A program made the translations under genes and the position numbers. The notes under the pieces are model-generated. The model searched no databases. It had not been told where the DNA came from and saw only the letters and a program-made list of their open reading frames with translations. This document shows, piece after piece, positions 24,714-34,139 of a stretch of 64,000 nucleotides of DNA. The stretch is from Chryseobacterium panacisoli (GTDB lineage: Bacteria > Bacteroidota > Bacteroidia > Flavobacteriales > Weeksellaceae). The DNA is taken from positions 186,001 through 250,000 of the forward strand of contig NZ_VTRU01000001.1 in assembly GCF_008274625.1 (NCBI RefSeq), written 5' to 3'. Each line of letters opens with the position of its first letter. Position 1 is the first letter of the stretch.

Positions 24714-26135
24714 TTACTTCAAATAAATTTTTTTCGCGAGATTTCCAACCTGTCTGAGTTTTGCCTGGGTATCTTCTGACCATGGAAGCCCTATGCAGAG
24801 TCTCATGCAGTTTTCAAACTGCTCCTGTAAGGTAAACATTCTTCCGGGAGCAATGCTTATACTTTGCTTGATAGCCAGATCGTATAACTCCGTTGTCCGT
24901 ATCTTCCTGTCAAATTCTACCCATAAAGACAATCCTCCCTGTGGACGGCTGGTTTTAGTACCTTCCGGGAAAAACTCTGCAATGGTCTGAACATAGTTCT
25001 GATAATTATTTTGCAAAGTTCTGCGGAGCTGCTGCAGATGTTTTTCATATTTTCCGGATTTCAGAAAGTTGGCTACAGCTTCATTGACGATTGAAATAGA
25101 GGATGTGGAATGCAGGAGTTTAAGCTTCATGATTTTATCTTTATACTTTCCTGGTGCAATCCAGCCTACACGATATCCCGGAGCCAGAGTTTTTGAAATG
25201 GAGCTGCAATACAGCACACTTCCGTCTTTATCAAAAGATTTACAGCATTTCGGGCGGGTAGAGCCGAAATAAAGATCTCCATAGACATCATCTTCAATCA
25301 GCGGAATGCTGTTTTCTGAAAGTATTTTTACTATTTCTTTTTTGTTTTCATCAGGCATACAGCTTCCCAAAGGTGAATTGAAGTTAGGAATGAGCAGGCA
25401 GATATCTATTTGGGGGATTACTTTTTTTAAAGCCTCGATTTCTATTCCGGTAGTAGGATGTGTAGGAAGTTCCAGTACTTTTAAACCCAATCCGTTGGCC
25501 AGCTGTAAAATTCCCGGGTAGCAAGGACTCTCAATGGCAATCGTATCGCCGGGTTTTCCTAATGCCATCAAGCAGAAAGACAAAGCATTCATTCCGCCAT
25601 TGGTAGTAATCAGGTCGTTTTCACTCAGATTTCCACCCCATTGCAGAGAACGTATAGCAATCATTCTTCTTAATTTGAGATTTCCCTGAAGCTCTTCATA
25701 TTCTGTGCCCCCTTCTTTTAATTCCCTGATAGCATTTACGATTTCTTTTTTAAGTTTTGCCTGAGGTAAGAGATCTCCGGACGGTATTCCGATTGAGAAA
25801 AAGGTGAGATCCTTTTTACCCATATTTTCATACACTTTACTAATCAGTTCATCCGGTTCGTCATTATTGGCAATCAATGATGGGCGGCTTACTTCCGGTA
25901 AAGGCAGTTTTGTGGACGGCAGCTGGCTTACAAAATAGCCGGATTGTGGTTTTGATTCTATCAGAGACTGGGATTCCAGTTCGAGGAAAACACGTTTGGC
26001 TGTATTCATACTCACCTGATGTTCCTGGCATAGCATTCTTACCGAAGGAAGCTTATCTCCGGTCTTTAAAATACCATTTCTGATCTGTCCTGCAATTCCG
26101 TCTGCAATTTCTGTGTATAAAAATTCTTTGCTCAT
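24714..26135 (-). CDS. MocR-type GntR regulator with aminotransferase domain
   Basis: 473 residues. N-terminal GntR winged HTH (1-75: KTGDKLPSVRMLCQEHQVSM) fused to a class I PLP-dependent aminotransferase fold (about 110-460) with the PLP Lys in SSISKTLAPGYRVGW. MocR proteins use the aminotransferase domain to sense amines, amino acids or pyridoxal phosphate. It is divergent from an EamA transporter gene across 97 nt holding direct ACTGTG repeats, so it most likely regulates that exporter. Confidence 0.92.
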   Translation of the reverse strand: MSKEFLYTEIADGIAGQIRNGILKTGDKLPSVRMLCQEHQVSMNTAKRVFLELESQSLIESKPQSGYFVSQLPSTKLPLPEVSRPSLIANNDEPDELISKVYENMGKKDLTFFSIGIPSGDLLPQAKLKKEIVNAIRELKEGGTEYEELQGNLKLRRMIAIRSLQWGGNLSENDLITTNGGMNALSFCLMALGKPGDTIAIESPCYPGILQLANGLGLKVLELPTHPTTGIEIEALKKVIPQIDICLLIPNFNSPLGSCMPDENKKEIVKILSENSIPLIEDDVYGDLYFGSTRPKCCKSFDKDGSVLYCSSISKTLAPGYRVGWIAPGKYKDKIMKLKLLHSTSSISIVNEAVANFLKSGKYEKHLQQLRRTLQNNYQNYVQTIAEFFPEGTKTSRPQGGLSLWVEFDRKIRTTELYDLAIKQSISIAPGRMFTLQEQFENCMRLCIGLPWSEDTQAKLRQVGNLAKKIYLK

Positions 26136-26142
26136 ATTTTCA

Positions 26143-26206
26143 AACTGTGCTCATGCAAATATACAAAACTGATACTGTGTTTATCAAATTATCCTTTCTA
26201 ATTTTG
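26143..26206. promoter_or_regulatory. Divergent MocR/EamA promoter region with direct repeats
   Basis: Minus-strand TATATTTG (26156-26163) serves the MocR gene and plus-strand TAATTTTG (26199-26206) serves the transporter. ACTGTG occurs at 26144-26149 and 26174-26179, 30 bp apart and in direct orientation, as is typical for MocR operators. Confidence 0.55.
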
Positions 26207-26232
26207 AACCATCAATTAAAACCTTTCTTACA

Positions 26233-27117
26233 ATGATGACAAATCAAATAACAAAAGATGAAAATATAAGCGGATGGATCAATGGTTTCATTGGTGTTGT
26301 ATTATTTAGCGGTGGATTACCCGCTACCAAATTAGCAGTTATGGAAATGAGCCCAACTTTTGTAACAATAGTCCGGGCAGCTGTGGCAGGGATATTAGCT
26401 CTTATCGTATTATGGCTGGGTAAAGAAAAACGTCCTGTTAAAGAACAATTAACTCCTTTACTTCTGGTTTCACTTGGCTGTGTGGTAGGTTTTCCTCTTC
26501 TATCTGCGTTGGCTCTTCAGTATCTTACTTCGGCTCATTCTATTGTATTTCTGGGAATGTTACCTTTAGCAACCGCTATATTCGGAGTTTTCCGTGGAGG
26601 TGAGAGGCCACATCCTATATTCTGGTTTTTCTCTATTGTTGGAAGTCTTTTAGTGATTGGATATGCGGTTTCACAAGGAATATCTGCTTCACCCATTGGC
26701 GACATTCTGATGCTGCTTGCTGTTGTTTTATGCGGTATGGGTTATGCTGAGGGGGCAAAACTATCCAAAACATTAGGTGGCTGGCAGGTGATTTCCTGGG
26801 CATTGGTACTGGCATTGCCTGTTATGATTCCTTTATTCTTTATTTACTTTCCTGATGATATTGGGAATGTTAGCTTCCAGGGGTGGTTTGGATTGGGTTA
26901 TATCTCCTTTTTCAGCATGTTTATTGGTTTTGTATTCTGGTATAAAGGATTAGCGCAGGGTGGTATTGCTACTGTGGGACAACTGCAGCTGCTTCAGCCC
27001 TTCTTTGGCCTGGCACTGGCAGCCTTGCTTCTTCATGAGCAGGTGAGTATGGGAATGCTGGGTGTGACGGTAGGAGTAATCTTATGTGTGGCAGGTACTA
27101 AGAAATTTGCGAAATAA
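26233..27117 (+). CDS. EamA/DMT family transporter
   Basis: 294 residues with ten predicted membrane segments in two EamA halves (about 15-140 and 155-290). The charge pattern and length fit drug/metabolite exporters of the RhaT/YdcZ/EamA group that export amino acids or related metabolites. The MocR neighbour suggests an amino-acid-like or vitamin-B6-like substrate. The first of two adjacent ATG codons is taken as start. Confidence 0.88.
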   Translation: MMTNQITKDENISGWINGFIGVVLFSGGLPATKLAVMEMSPTFVTIVRAAVAGILALIVLWLGKEKRPVKEQLTPLLLVSLGCVVGFPLLSALALQYLTSAHSIVFLGMLPLATAIFGVFRGGERPHPIFWFFSIVGSLLVIGYAVSQGISASPIGDILMLLAVVLCGMGYAEGAKLSKTLGGWQVISWALVLALPVMIPLFFIYFPDDIGNVSFQGWFGLGYISFFSMFIGFVFWYKGLAQGGIATVGQLQLLQPFFGLALAALLLHEQVSMGMLGVTVGVILCVAGTKKFAK

Positions 27118-27159
27118 TTAAAAATTGAAATCCAAGAATCCCTTGGAAACTACATAAAG

Positions 27160-27192
27160 AAAGCCCGTTTCATGCAGAAACAGGGCTTTTGC
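27160..27192 (+). terminator. Terminator after the EamA gene
   Basis: AAAGCCCGTTTC pairs with GAAAC-A-GGGCTTT (one bulge), loop ATGCA, then T-rich. Confidence 0.85.
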
Positions 27193-27334
27193 TTTCGTAA
27201 TCAAAATGTTGCGGTAAATATTAACCTTTTTTAATTGCGAAATATTGCTTATAAAGTTAATTTTTTGATAAGTTTAAATCAATAAGCTTAAAAATGGTTG
27301 AAATTAATAGTTTATTTAACTTTATTTAACATTT

Positions 27335-27382
27335 TAATCGATAGTTAAGGTGCAGTTTTTGCATGCAACTTACAATCGATTA
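27335..27382. promoter_or_regulatory. Imperfect inverted repeat upstream of Crp/Fnr gene 1
   Basis: TAATCGAT (27335-27342) pairs with ATCGATTA (27375-27382). Inside, GTTAAGGTGCA and TGCAACTTAC continue the pairing, around a TTGCATGCAA palindrome at 27358-27367. It is either an operator or a stable hairpin, 65 nt before the ATG. The rest of 27193-27334 is AT-rich with no gene. Confidence 0.5.
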
Positions 27383-27446
27383 CCAATAATATTTTTACTG
27401 AGATTAAGAGGATAGGAAGAAGAAAACAATTCCAAAAAAGGCTATT

Positions 27447-28043
27447 ATGGTTATCGACGAAAACATTTTGATTTCAGCGGGAGCGGAAACGAGATATTAT
27501 ACCTCTTCAGAAATTATATTCTATGAAGGGGATACTCCTAATTATTATTATCAGATTATCAAAGGAGAAATAAAACTCAACAATTATAATGAGGAAGGGA
27601 AAGAATTTATTCAGAACATTTTATCTGACGGAGAAAGCTGTGGCGAATCCATTCTGTTTATAGAGAAACCTTACCCTATGAATGCAGAAGCCATTACAGA
27701 ATGCAGTGTTCTCAGACTTCATAAATCTGCCTTTTTCAATCTGCTGAATCACTCTCCGGAATTGTATATGGAGGTAAACAGTTTTCTTTCAGAACGTCTT
27801 TATTATAAATTCATTATGATGCAGAGCCTCTCATCTCAAAATCCTTCTATACGGCTGAGAGGATTGATGGATTACCTTAAAAGTTCTCAAAAGGATCTTA
27901 CCCCTTATTCTTTTCTGGTTCCGTTAACGAGACAGCAAATGGCGAGCCTTACAGGTCTGTGTGTGGAAACTGCAATAAGAACCATCAAACATATGGAAAG
28001 AGATAAAATTGTGAGAATTGAAAATCGTAAAATTTTATACTAA
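27447..28043 (+). CDS. Crp/Fnr family transcriptional regulator, paralog 1
   Basis: 198 residues. Sensor barrel with KGEIKLNNYNEEGKEFIQNI and SDGESCGESILF (30-75), a dimer helix, and a winged HTH with GLCVETAIRTIK as recognition helix. It is very close to the gene 51 nt downstream and to the one at 59647-60240. The barrel lacks the usual cAMP contacts and there is no Fe-S cysteine set. Upstream of a stress block with DUF892 and catalase. Confidence 0.9.
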   Translation: MVIDENILISAGAETRYYTSSEIIFYEGDTPNYYYQIIKGEIKLNNYNEEGKEFIQNILSDGESCGESILFIEKPYPMNAEAITECSVLRLHKSAFFNLLNHSPELYMEVNSFLSERLYYKFIMMQSLSSQNPSIRLRGLMDYLKSSQKDLTPYSFLVPLTRQQMASLTGLCVETAIRTIKHMERDKIVRIENRKILY

Positions 28044-28093
28044 TTTAAAGCATACTAATTGTAAATTTTTTTATTGAAAAACCTAGTGAAGTT

Positions 28094-28708
28094 ATGAAGA
28101 CAATAAGCTGCATGAATATTGATGAAAATCTTCTGTACTCTTTTGGTGCAGAAGACAAAGGCTATAAAAAACAGGAATCAGTTTTTAGAGAGGAGGATCA
28201 TGCATTATATTATTTTCAGATTGGTGAAGGAAAAGTAAAATTGAATAATTATAATGAAAACGGAAAAGAATTCATTCATAATATTCTGGGCAGAAAACAA
28301 AGCTTTGGAGAAGCAATGCTTTTTCTCAACCAGGATTATCCCATCAATGCCATATGTCTTGAAGATTCCCGAATAATAAGACTTCCCAAAAATAATTTCT
28401 TTGAAATGATCAGGCAGCATCCGGATCTTTCTCTGGAAATGAATGCCTGCCTTTCACAGGAAATTTTTTATAAATTAAAAATGATGCAGAGCCTGGCATC
28501 GCAAAACCCTATGCAGAGGTTGAAAGGCTTATTGGATTATCTTAAAAGCTATCATGATGAAGACTGCCACCAGTGTTTCCATATTGCATTTACACGTCAG
28601 CAGATTGCCAATCTTACAGGCCTGCGTGTGGAAACAGTGATCAGAACTTTAAAAAAAATGGAAAAAGAAGGCAGCATAACTTTAAAAGACCGCAAAATTT
28701 TATATTAA
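28094..28708 (+). CDS. Crp/Fnr family transcriptional regulator, paralog 2
   Basis: 204 residues from the ATG at 28094; alignment with paralog 1 favours the ATG at 28112 (MNIDENLLYSFGAE) as the true start. Same architecture as its neighbour: barrel with VKLNNYNENGKEFIHNI, recognition helix GLRVETVIRTLK. The tandem arrangement points to local duplication and divergence. It is directly followed by an FNR-like palindrome and promoter, so it is a good candidate for the regulator of the DUF892-catalase operon. Confidence 0.9.
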   Translation: MKTISCMNIDENLLYSFGAEDKGYKKQESVFREEDHALYYFQIGEGKVKLNNYNENGKEFIHNILGRKQSFGEAMLFLNQDYPINAICLEDSRIIRLPKNNFFEMIRQHPDLSLEMNACLSQEIFYKLKMMQSLASQNPMQRLKGLLDYLKSYHDEDCHQCFHIAFTRQQIANLTGLRVETVIRTLKKMEKEGSITLKDRKILY

Positions 28709-28720
28709 TATTTGATTAAC

Positions 28721-28764
28721 ATGACTCAGGTCATAAAAAAGTGAATTATTCTGACGTATATTTG
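28721..28764 (+). promoter_or_regulatory. FNR-like box plus -7 box for the DUF892/catalase operon
   Basis: ATGAC-TCAG-GTCAT (28721-28734) is a perfect palindrome of the FNR/CRP form TGAn6TCA. The exact -7 box TATATTTG follows at 28757-28764; the start of RNA is expected near 28770, which places the palindrome centre close to -42, the class II activator position. Confidence 0.6.
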
Positions 28765-28770
28765 GTAAAG

Positions 28771-29108
28771 AATTATTCGATACCATTCCTAAGACCTCAA
28801 TAAAAGGCACGCAAAAAGCATTTTGCTTTTATTATTCATTTAAAATTACCGACACTCAATTGTTGCCGTCTAATACTGATATTAGTCACGGACTGTAATA
28901 TCCATCATTAAACAGTAATATAGAAACTCAGTTATGAAAGCTTAAAATTCAAGAAACCGCAGTTCAAGAGACCATTTATCCTCCGTAGCCGGAAGATCAT
29001 CAGGACATTCCGGATTCGGAGGCAGACATAATTCATAATTTTTTTTCCGGGATTGTCTCTTTAATCAAATATAAAGAGGTAATCCCTTTAACAAACACCA
29101 TCAACACC
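28771..29108 (+). ncRNA. Long structured 5' leader of the DUF892/catalase operon (candidate cis-regulatory RNA)
   Basis: 338 nt with no ORF between the predicted RNA start and the ATG. Hairpins seen by eye: AAAAGCA/TGCTTTT at 28814-28830 followed by AT-rich sequence; CCGT-CTAATA/TATTAG-ACGG at 28866-28891; CCTCCG-CCGGAA/TTCCGG-CGGAGG at 28980-29022, a GC-rich 12-bp stem with a 3x3 internal loop; and GGGATT-CTCTTTA/TAAAGAG-AATCCC at 29049-29086, ending 22 nt before the start codon. It could also include an attenuator or be processed as an sRNA. Confidence 0.45.
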
Positions 29109-29696
29109 ATGCCAAATAAAATATTAGAAACCAATAATTCAGTTTCTGCCATCCAAAAAGGAACTGCAGACAAGACGACTGTCGATAAGAACGAAATGAA
29201 AAAGGCTCCACTTCACAAACTCTTTGTAAGTGCCCTGAAAGATATTTATTACGCTGAAAACGCCATTCTTGAAGCATTGGAAAAAATGCAGGAAGCTGCT
29301 ACCACTGAAGAACTGAAGGAGGCCTTTGAAGATCATCATCTTCAAACCCAAAAGCATGTAAAACGTCTGGAAAAAGTTTTCAAACTTATTGACGAAAAGC
29401 CCGAAAAAAAAGAATGTAAGGCTATAAAAGGAATCATTGAAGAAGGTGAAGAAGTCATCAAATCTACAGAAAACGGTTCTGCAACAAGAGATGCCGCATT
29501 GATTATTGCCGCCCAAAAAGTGGAACATTACGAAATTGCTGCGTATGGCGGCCTTGCACAACTTGCAGTTACCATGGGACATGATAAAGCTGCTGATCTC
29601 CTTGCAAGAACACTTCAGGAAGAAGAAGATACCGATTCGCATCTTACAGATATTGCGGAAACATCCATCAATTTTGATGCAGAACAGGAAGATTAA
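29109..29696 (+). CDS. DUF892 family protein (YciE/YciF ferritin-like)
   Basis: 195 residues. After a polar 30-residue lead, the DUF892 helical bundle starts at LHKLFVSALKDIYYAENAI and contains the Glu/His pairs AFEDHHLQTQKHV and EHYEIAAYGG typical of a di-metal ferritin-like site. Members are induced by osmotic and oxidative stress in enterobacteria, and their exact function is open. It heads a run of four genes ending in catalase, which supports a peroxide-stress role. Confidence 0.9.
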   Translation: MPNKILETNNSVSAIQKGTADKTTVDKNEMKKAPLHKLFVSALKDIYYAENAILEALEKMQEAATTEELKEAFEDHHLQTQKHVKRLEKVFKLIDEKPEKKECKAIKGIIEEGEEVIKSTENGSATRDAALIIAAQKVEHYEIAAYGGLAQLAVTMGHDKAADLLARTLQEEEDTDSHLTDIAETSINFDAEQED

Positions 29697-29760
29697 AAAT
29701 ACACGATACGTCATATAGCCTGTTCTATATGACCCATTTTAACCATGAAATCAAAAATAT

Positions 29761-30063
29761 ATGGACGGTCATAAAATAATAAAAACACTGAGACACAAAG
29801 ATTTTATAAAAGTAACCCATACAGGAAAATGTTTTGAGGATGGAGCTGCAATCTATGCCAAAGAAATAAGGGAAAATATTTTTCTTTTATTCATTATCCT
29901 GAAAGATATTGATATTGAAAATATACAGGCATTAATTGCTCATTTCGACTGCTTCAGCAGTATTGGGTTAAAAGAACCGGAACAGATCATGTTTTATCTG
30001 TCCATCAAAGATAAAAATGACCTCCATTATTTTGAGCAATATTTAAAAGCTTCTCATAACTAA
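29761..30063 (+). CDS. Small hypothetical protein
   Basis: 100 residues, no signal peptide or membrane helix. Mixed alpha/beta pattern with two short hydrophobic strands (IFLLFIILKDI, EQIMFYLSI). I do not recognise a family. It lies 64 nt after DUF892 and 13 nt before the next small gene, all in one direction with catalase, so it probably belongs to the same stress operon. Confidence 0.65.
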   Translation: MDGHKIIKTLRHKDFIKVTHTGKCFEDGAAIYAKEIRENIFLLFIILKDIDIENIQALIAHFDCFSSIGLKEPEQIMFYLSIKDKNDLHYFEQYLKASHN

Positions 30064-30076
30064 TACCCTTTTGAAC

Positions 30077-30454
30077 ATGATATTTGAAAACGAAACATTA
30101 CAACATTCCGGGCTGAATGATAAAAATAATGCACTAGAGAATGAATCTTTATTTCCGCCTATTATCAATTCTTACGGAGTGACAGCTTTTCTGATCAAAT
30201 CATTGGAAAAGATTAAAAATAATGCTCAATGTGAGGTTCTGAAAAGAGTAATAGATGCTTATATGGAAGAATATATCCTTCATATCCGTGAGTTTCATAC
30301 TAAAAATAGCATGGAAAGCACTGATAGGAATGATGAAATAAGATTTGAATCCCCGGATTTCACTTTGTATGCTAAAACAGCCTACTATAAAGTACTGAAG
30401 GAAGAAGAATATATCAACAGGCTTCTTGAAATTCTGGAGAAAAAAGCAGATTAA
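30077..30454 (+). CDS. Small hypothetical helical protein
   Basis: 125 residues from the ATG at 30077; a TTG two codons upstream is less likely. After an acidic 30-residue start the rest is predicted all-helical (SLEKIKNNAQCEVLKRVIDA, YKVLKEEEYINRLLEILEKK), perhaps a small bundle like DUF892 or a bacterioferritin-like helper. No family recognised. Between two stress genes. Confidence 0.65.
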   Translation: MIFENETLQHSGLNDKNNALENESLFPPIINSYGVTAFLIKSLEKIKNNAQCEVLKRVIDAYMEEYILHIREFHTKNSMESTDRNDEIRFESPDFTLYAKTAYYKVLKEEEYINRLLEILEKKAD

Positions 30455-30513
30455 TTCTGCGGGATAGCTCTTTATCCTATTGCTTTGAACCCTATACCAA
30501 CCACAAAAAGATT

Positions 30514-32652
30514 ATGAATATGAAAACGAACAAACACAGCAAAAAAGCAGAACAGCTGGATGTACACAGTACTTCCAATGAAAATGAAAAGCTGACCACC
30601 AATCAGGGCTTAAAGATCAATAACAATCAGGATTCTTTGAAAGCCGGAGAGCGTGGTCCTTCATTACTGGAAGATTTTATTCTCAGAGAAAAGATTACCC
30701 ACTTCGATCACGAAAGGATTCCTGAAAGAGTAGTGCATGCCAGAGGTTCCGGTGCCCATGGCGTTTTTAAACTTAACAAGAGCCTTGCAGCTTACACCAA
30801 AGCAAAATTTTTGACAGAACCAGGAAAAGAAACGCCTGTTTTTGTACGATTTTCAACTGTTGCAGGGAGTAAAGGGAGTACAGATCTCGCAAGAGATGCA
30901 AGAGGTTTTGCTGTGAAATTCTATACTGATGAAGGAAATTATGATTTGGTGGCCAACAATATACCTGTATTTTTCATTCAGGATGCCATTAAATTTCCTG
31001 ATCTCATACATGCTGTAAAACCGGAACCTGATAATGAAATTCCACAGGCCGCTTCAGCTCATGATACATTTTGGGATTTTATTTCACTCATGCCTGAAAG
31101 TATGCACATGATTATGTGGGTGATGAGCGACAGAGCTATCCCGAGAAGTCTGAGAATGATGGAAGGTTTCGGGGTACATTCTTTCAAATTCATTAATGAA
31201 GCAGGAAAAGTACATTTTGTGAAATTCCATTTTAAACCAAAACTGGGAGTACACTCTGTAGCCTGGAATGAAGCTCAGATTATTTCAGGAGTAGATGCTG
31301 ATTTTCATAAAAGAGACCTTTGGGAAGCCATTGAAAATGGCGACTATCCTGAATGGGACTTTGGAGTACAGCTGATTCCTGAAGAAGACGAACACAAATT
31401 TGATTTTGACCTTCTTGATCCTACAAAACTGGTTCCTGAGGAAGAAGTTCCCGTAGAAATCGTAGGAACATTAACTCTGAACAAAAATCCGGATAATTTC
31501 TTTGCAGAAACAGAACAGGTTGCTTTTCATCCCGGGCACATCATTCCCGGAATAGATTTCACGAATGACCCGCTGCTGCAGGGAAGATTATTTTCATATA
31601 CTGATACTCAGCTGTCAAGGCTCGGATCACCCAATTTCCATGAAATACCAATCAACAGGTCCATCAATACCGTTCATAACAATCAAAGAGATGGGCACAT
31701 GAGGCAGCAGATTGTCAAAGGAAAAACGAGCTACGAGCCCAATTCCATAGGAGGCGGATGTCCTTTTCAGGCAATGATGTCTGAAGGCGGGTTTGCTTCC
31801 CAACAGGAAAGAGTTTCCGGAGTAAAGATCAGGGAAAGAAGTAAAAGCTTTGTAGATCATTATTCACAGGCTAAACTATTTTATAACAGCCAGTCGACAC
31901 CGGAAAAAATGCATCTTCAGAATGCATTGATCTTTGAACTGTCTAAAGTAACCCGTCCAGAGATCAGAGAGAGAATGGCAGGGCAGCTGGCTTACATTGA
32001 TATGTCTATGGCCCGGAGAGTTGCAGAAAAAGTAGGTGTAGAAGTTAAAAAATTAAAACGGCCCAACCAAAGTCTGCCGGCAGACAGTAATATCATAGAC
32101 CTTCAGAGCAAAGAAAAAGAGCCTCATACCAAGATTTCTGATGCCTTAAGCATGGTAAATACCGTTAAGAATACGATTAAAAGCAGAAAAATAGGATTTA
32201 TCCTGGCCAATGGTGCTGATGGCGGAGCCGTAAAAGATTTTAAGGCAAAACTTGAAGCAAAAGGAGCCAAAGTTGAATTAATTGCACCAAGTCTTGCTCG
32301 TATAAAAACTGATGATGGTACAGACCTTACCCCGAAACATTCTCTTACCAATACTGCCAGTGTCTGTTTCGATGCATTATTCATTTGTTCCGGCGCAGGC
32401 TCCGTAAAAGAACTGATGATTTCAGAAAATAAACACCATGTGCTGCATTTTATCAATGAATCTTATAAACATTGTAAGGCAATTTGTTTTGGTACAGATA
32501 CACAGGCTCTTTATCATGATTCCAATATATCGGCCAAACAACATGCTGATCCTGGAATCATTACTTGGGAAGATGGAAATCCTGCAGATAAATTTATCAA
32601 TGCTATTGCTAAACACAGAGTATGGGATCTTGAAATGGAGAGAAATTCATAA
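30514..32652 (+). CDS. katE: Large-subunit (HPII-type) catalase
   Basis: 712 residues. Heme catalase core (about 40-540) with active-site His75 ([11 protein letters not shown]), Asn149/150 in the [12 protein letters not shown] segment and proximal heme ligand Tyr362 ([14 protein letters not shown]). The C-terminal domain (about 560-710) is the DJ-1/PfpI-like flavodoxin fold of large-subunit catalases ([13 protein letters not shown]). Converts hydrogen peroxide to water and oxygen. Last gene of the DUF892 run; followed by a strong terminator. Confidence 0.96.
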   Translation: MNMKTNKHSKKAEQLDVHSTSNENEKLTTNQGLKINNNQDSLKAGERGPSLLEDFILREKITHFDHERIPERVVHARGSGAHGVFKLNKSLAAYTKAKFLTEPGKETPVFVRFSTVAGSKGSTDLARDARGFAVKFYTDEGNYDLVANNIPVFFIQDAIKFPDLIHAVKPEPDNEIPQAASAHDTFWDFISLMPESMHMIMWVMSDRAIPRSLRMMEGFGVHSFKFINEAGKVHFVKFHFKPKLGVHSVAWNEAQIISGVDADFHKRDLWEAIENGDYPEWDFGVQLIPEEDEHKFDFDLLDPTKLVPEEEVPVEIVGTLTLNKNPDNFFAETEQVAFHPGHIIPGIDFTNDPLLQGRLFSYTDTQLSRLGSPNFHEIPINRSINTVHNNQRDGHMRQQIVKGKTSYEPNSIGGGCPFQAMMSEGGFASQQERVSGVKIRERSKSFVDHYSQAKLFYNSQSTPEKMHLQNALIFELSKVTRPEIRERMAGQLAYIDMSMARRVAEKVGVEVKKLKRPNQSLPADSNIIDLQSKEKEPHTKISDALSMVNTVKNTIKSRKIGFILANGADGGAVKDFKAKLEAKGAKVELIAPSLARIKTDDGTDLTPKHSLTNTASVCFDALFICSGAGSVKELMISENKHHVLHFINESYKHCKAICFGTDTQALYHDSNISAKQHADPGIITWEDGNPADKFINAIAKHRVWDLEMERNS

Positions 32653-32679
32653 TCATTAAAATACCTTTCACACCATATT

Positions 32680-32713
32680 AAAGCTGCTGTTTTTACTCAT
32701 TCAGCAGCTTTTT
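32680..32713 (+). terminator. Terminator after katE
   Basis: AAGCTGCTG / CAGCAGCTT stem with a 12-nt loop and T-run. Confidence 0.85.
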
Positions 32714-32771
32714 GAACCTCTCTTTTTCATCTTCTCAAAATAATTTTAAACCTCATTCAAAATATAATATT

Positions 32772-33272
32772 ATGGAATTTCAACAAAATCTTCTTGAATA
32801 TATAAGCCAGTCATTCATGACCATTGACGAGACCATTTCCGTTGCTGAAAGTGTTACTTCAGGATGTTTACAGCTGGCTTTCTCCCAGATGCCTAATGCT
32901 TCTATGTTCTATAAAGGAGGTGTGACGGCCTATTCTTTACCGGAGAAAGTAAGACTGTTAAAAGTTAACAGACAGGAAGCTGAAGAATGTGACTGTGTTT
33001 CAGAAAATATTGCAGAAACTATGGCATTAAACGTTGCCAGACTCTACGAATCGGACTGGTCTATTGCCACAACCGGCTATTGTACCCCGAACCGGAATTC
33101 TGGCTATAAGATTTTTGCCTATTTCTCATTTTCCTATAAAGGAGAGATCATTCTGACTAAAAAGCTGGAACTTCACCCCAAAACACAAGCCCTTAATGCC
33201 CAGTTGTATTATACGGAATTTATATTGGGATGCTTTAAAAGTGAGCTCAACAGGCTTTTAATCTTAAAATAA
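32772..33272 (+). CDS. CinA C-terminal domain protein (PncC-like)
   Basis: 166 residues from ATG 32772. CinA-C/PncC fold: VAESVTSGCLQLAFSQMPNA at 20-40 corresponds to the AESxTGG motif, with a Ser in place of the second Gly, followed by YKGGVTAYS. PncC enzymes deamidate nicotinamide mononucleotide. Downstream segments (TGYCTPNRNSG) are more divergent than in standard CinA, so the activity is uncertain. An in-frame TTG at 32712 lies in the katE terminator and is not used. Confidence 0.82.
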   Translation: MEFQQNLLEYISQSFMTIDETISVAESVTSGCLQLAFSQMPNASMFYKGGVTAYSLPEKVRLLKVNRQEAEECDCVSENIAETMALNVARLYESDWSIATTGYCTPNRNSGYKIFAYFSFSYKGEIILTKKLELHPKTQALNAQLYYTEFILGCFKSELNRLLILK

Positions 33273-33349
33273 ATGCTATCAATCTGAAGAATGCACTTTT
33301 TGTAGCGATGACCAACCTTTAAATTGACAATGCCGCATGATGAGACCCC

Positions 33350-34138
33350 CTAATTTTTATTGATTTTTGGCTTTACCTGCATGATGGCAAAATAAGATGA
33401 TGTGAATGCTGAGAGACTTTGATAACCTACTTTATAAGCAACTTCACTTAAGGTATATTGTCTGGTATCTATCAGCTCTATGCTTTTTAAAATTCTTGTC
33501 AGCTGGAGGTATTTTTGCAGGGTAATTCCTGTTTCATTTTTAAAAATCCGCTGAAGGCTTCTCACAGACATTTGCGCTTTTTCAGCTAACGAATCAATAT
33601 CCAGATTATATTTAAAATTTACATTGATATCATTGCATACGGGAATTAATCTGGTGTCTGTAGGAACAGGGATTTCCAGGCTGCTGCTTTCTTTGCAGAA
33701 GTTAGGAAGGCTTTTTAAAATAGCTTTGAAAAATAGGTCCTGTTCTTCATTTTCATCCAATGACTGGTTCCATTTTGAAGCATACAAAAGCATCTCCTTT
33801 AGAACAGGAGGAACGGCAAATACCTGTACATTCTGATAGAATTCATCTTCAAAAACAGATTTGAACAAAAATACCATCAGATTTACAGTTTGTGCTTCAG
33901 AAGTAATTTTGTGGGCTTTTTCAGACGGGATCCAGATGACATGATGCTGCGGGACAAGATAGATCTTCCTGTCGATATGGAAATATTGATAACCTTCTTC
34001 CACAAAGGTAAGCTGGGCACGGTTGTGCTGATGTTCATAATCATCATGTTTCCAGTTTTTTTCACACCACACATAAGCTTCCTTTTCAATGGAATCTACA
34101 AACTGGCTTTCCGTTTTTTCAATCAGTCCACATTTCAT
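33350..34138 (-). CDS. AraC family transcriptional regulator
   Basis: 262 residues: N-terminal cupin-like sensor (about 25-110, HQHNRAQLTFVEEGYQYFHI, a likely small-molecule pocket) and two-HTH AraC domain at about 165-260 (LDIDSLAEKAQMSVRSLQRI, YTLSEVAYKVGYQS). Divergent from a secreted WrbA-RidA fusion gene; a 10-bp inverted repeat sits in the shared promoter region, so this gene likely controls its neighbour and itself. Confidence 0.92.
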   Translation of the reverse strand: MKCGLIEKTESQFVDSIEKEAYVWCEKNWKHDDYEHQHNRAQLTFVEEGYQYFHIDRKIYLVPQHHVIWIPSEKAHKITSEAQTVNLMVFLFKSVFEDEFYQNVQVFAVPPVLKEMLLYASKWNQSLDENEEQDLFFKAILKSLPNFCKESSSLEIPVPTDTRLIPVCNDINVNFKYNLDIDSLAEKAQMSVRSLQRIFKNETGITLQKYLQLTRILKSIELIDTRQYTLSEVAYKVGYQSLSAFTSSYFAIMQVKPKINKN

Positions 34139-34139
34139 G

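Noticed and set aside
29139..29714. Open frame of 191 codons antisense to the DUF892 gene
   Set aside because: Phe/Cys-rich composition is that of a complement of a Glu/Lys-rich helical gene; DUF892 on the other strand is clearly the real gene.
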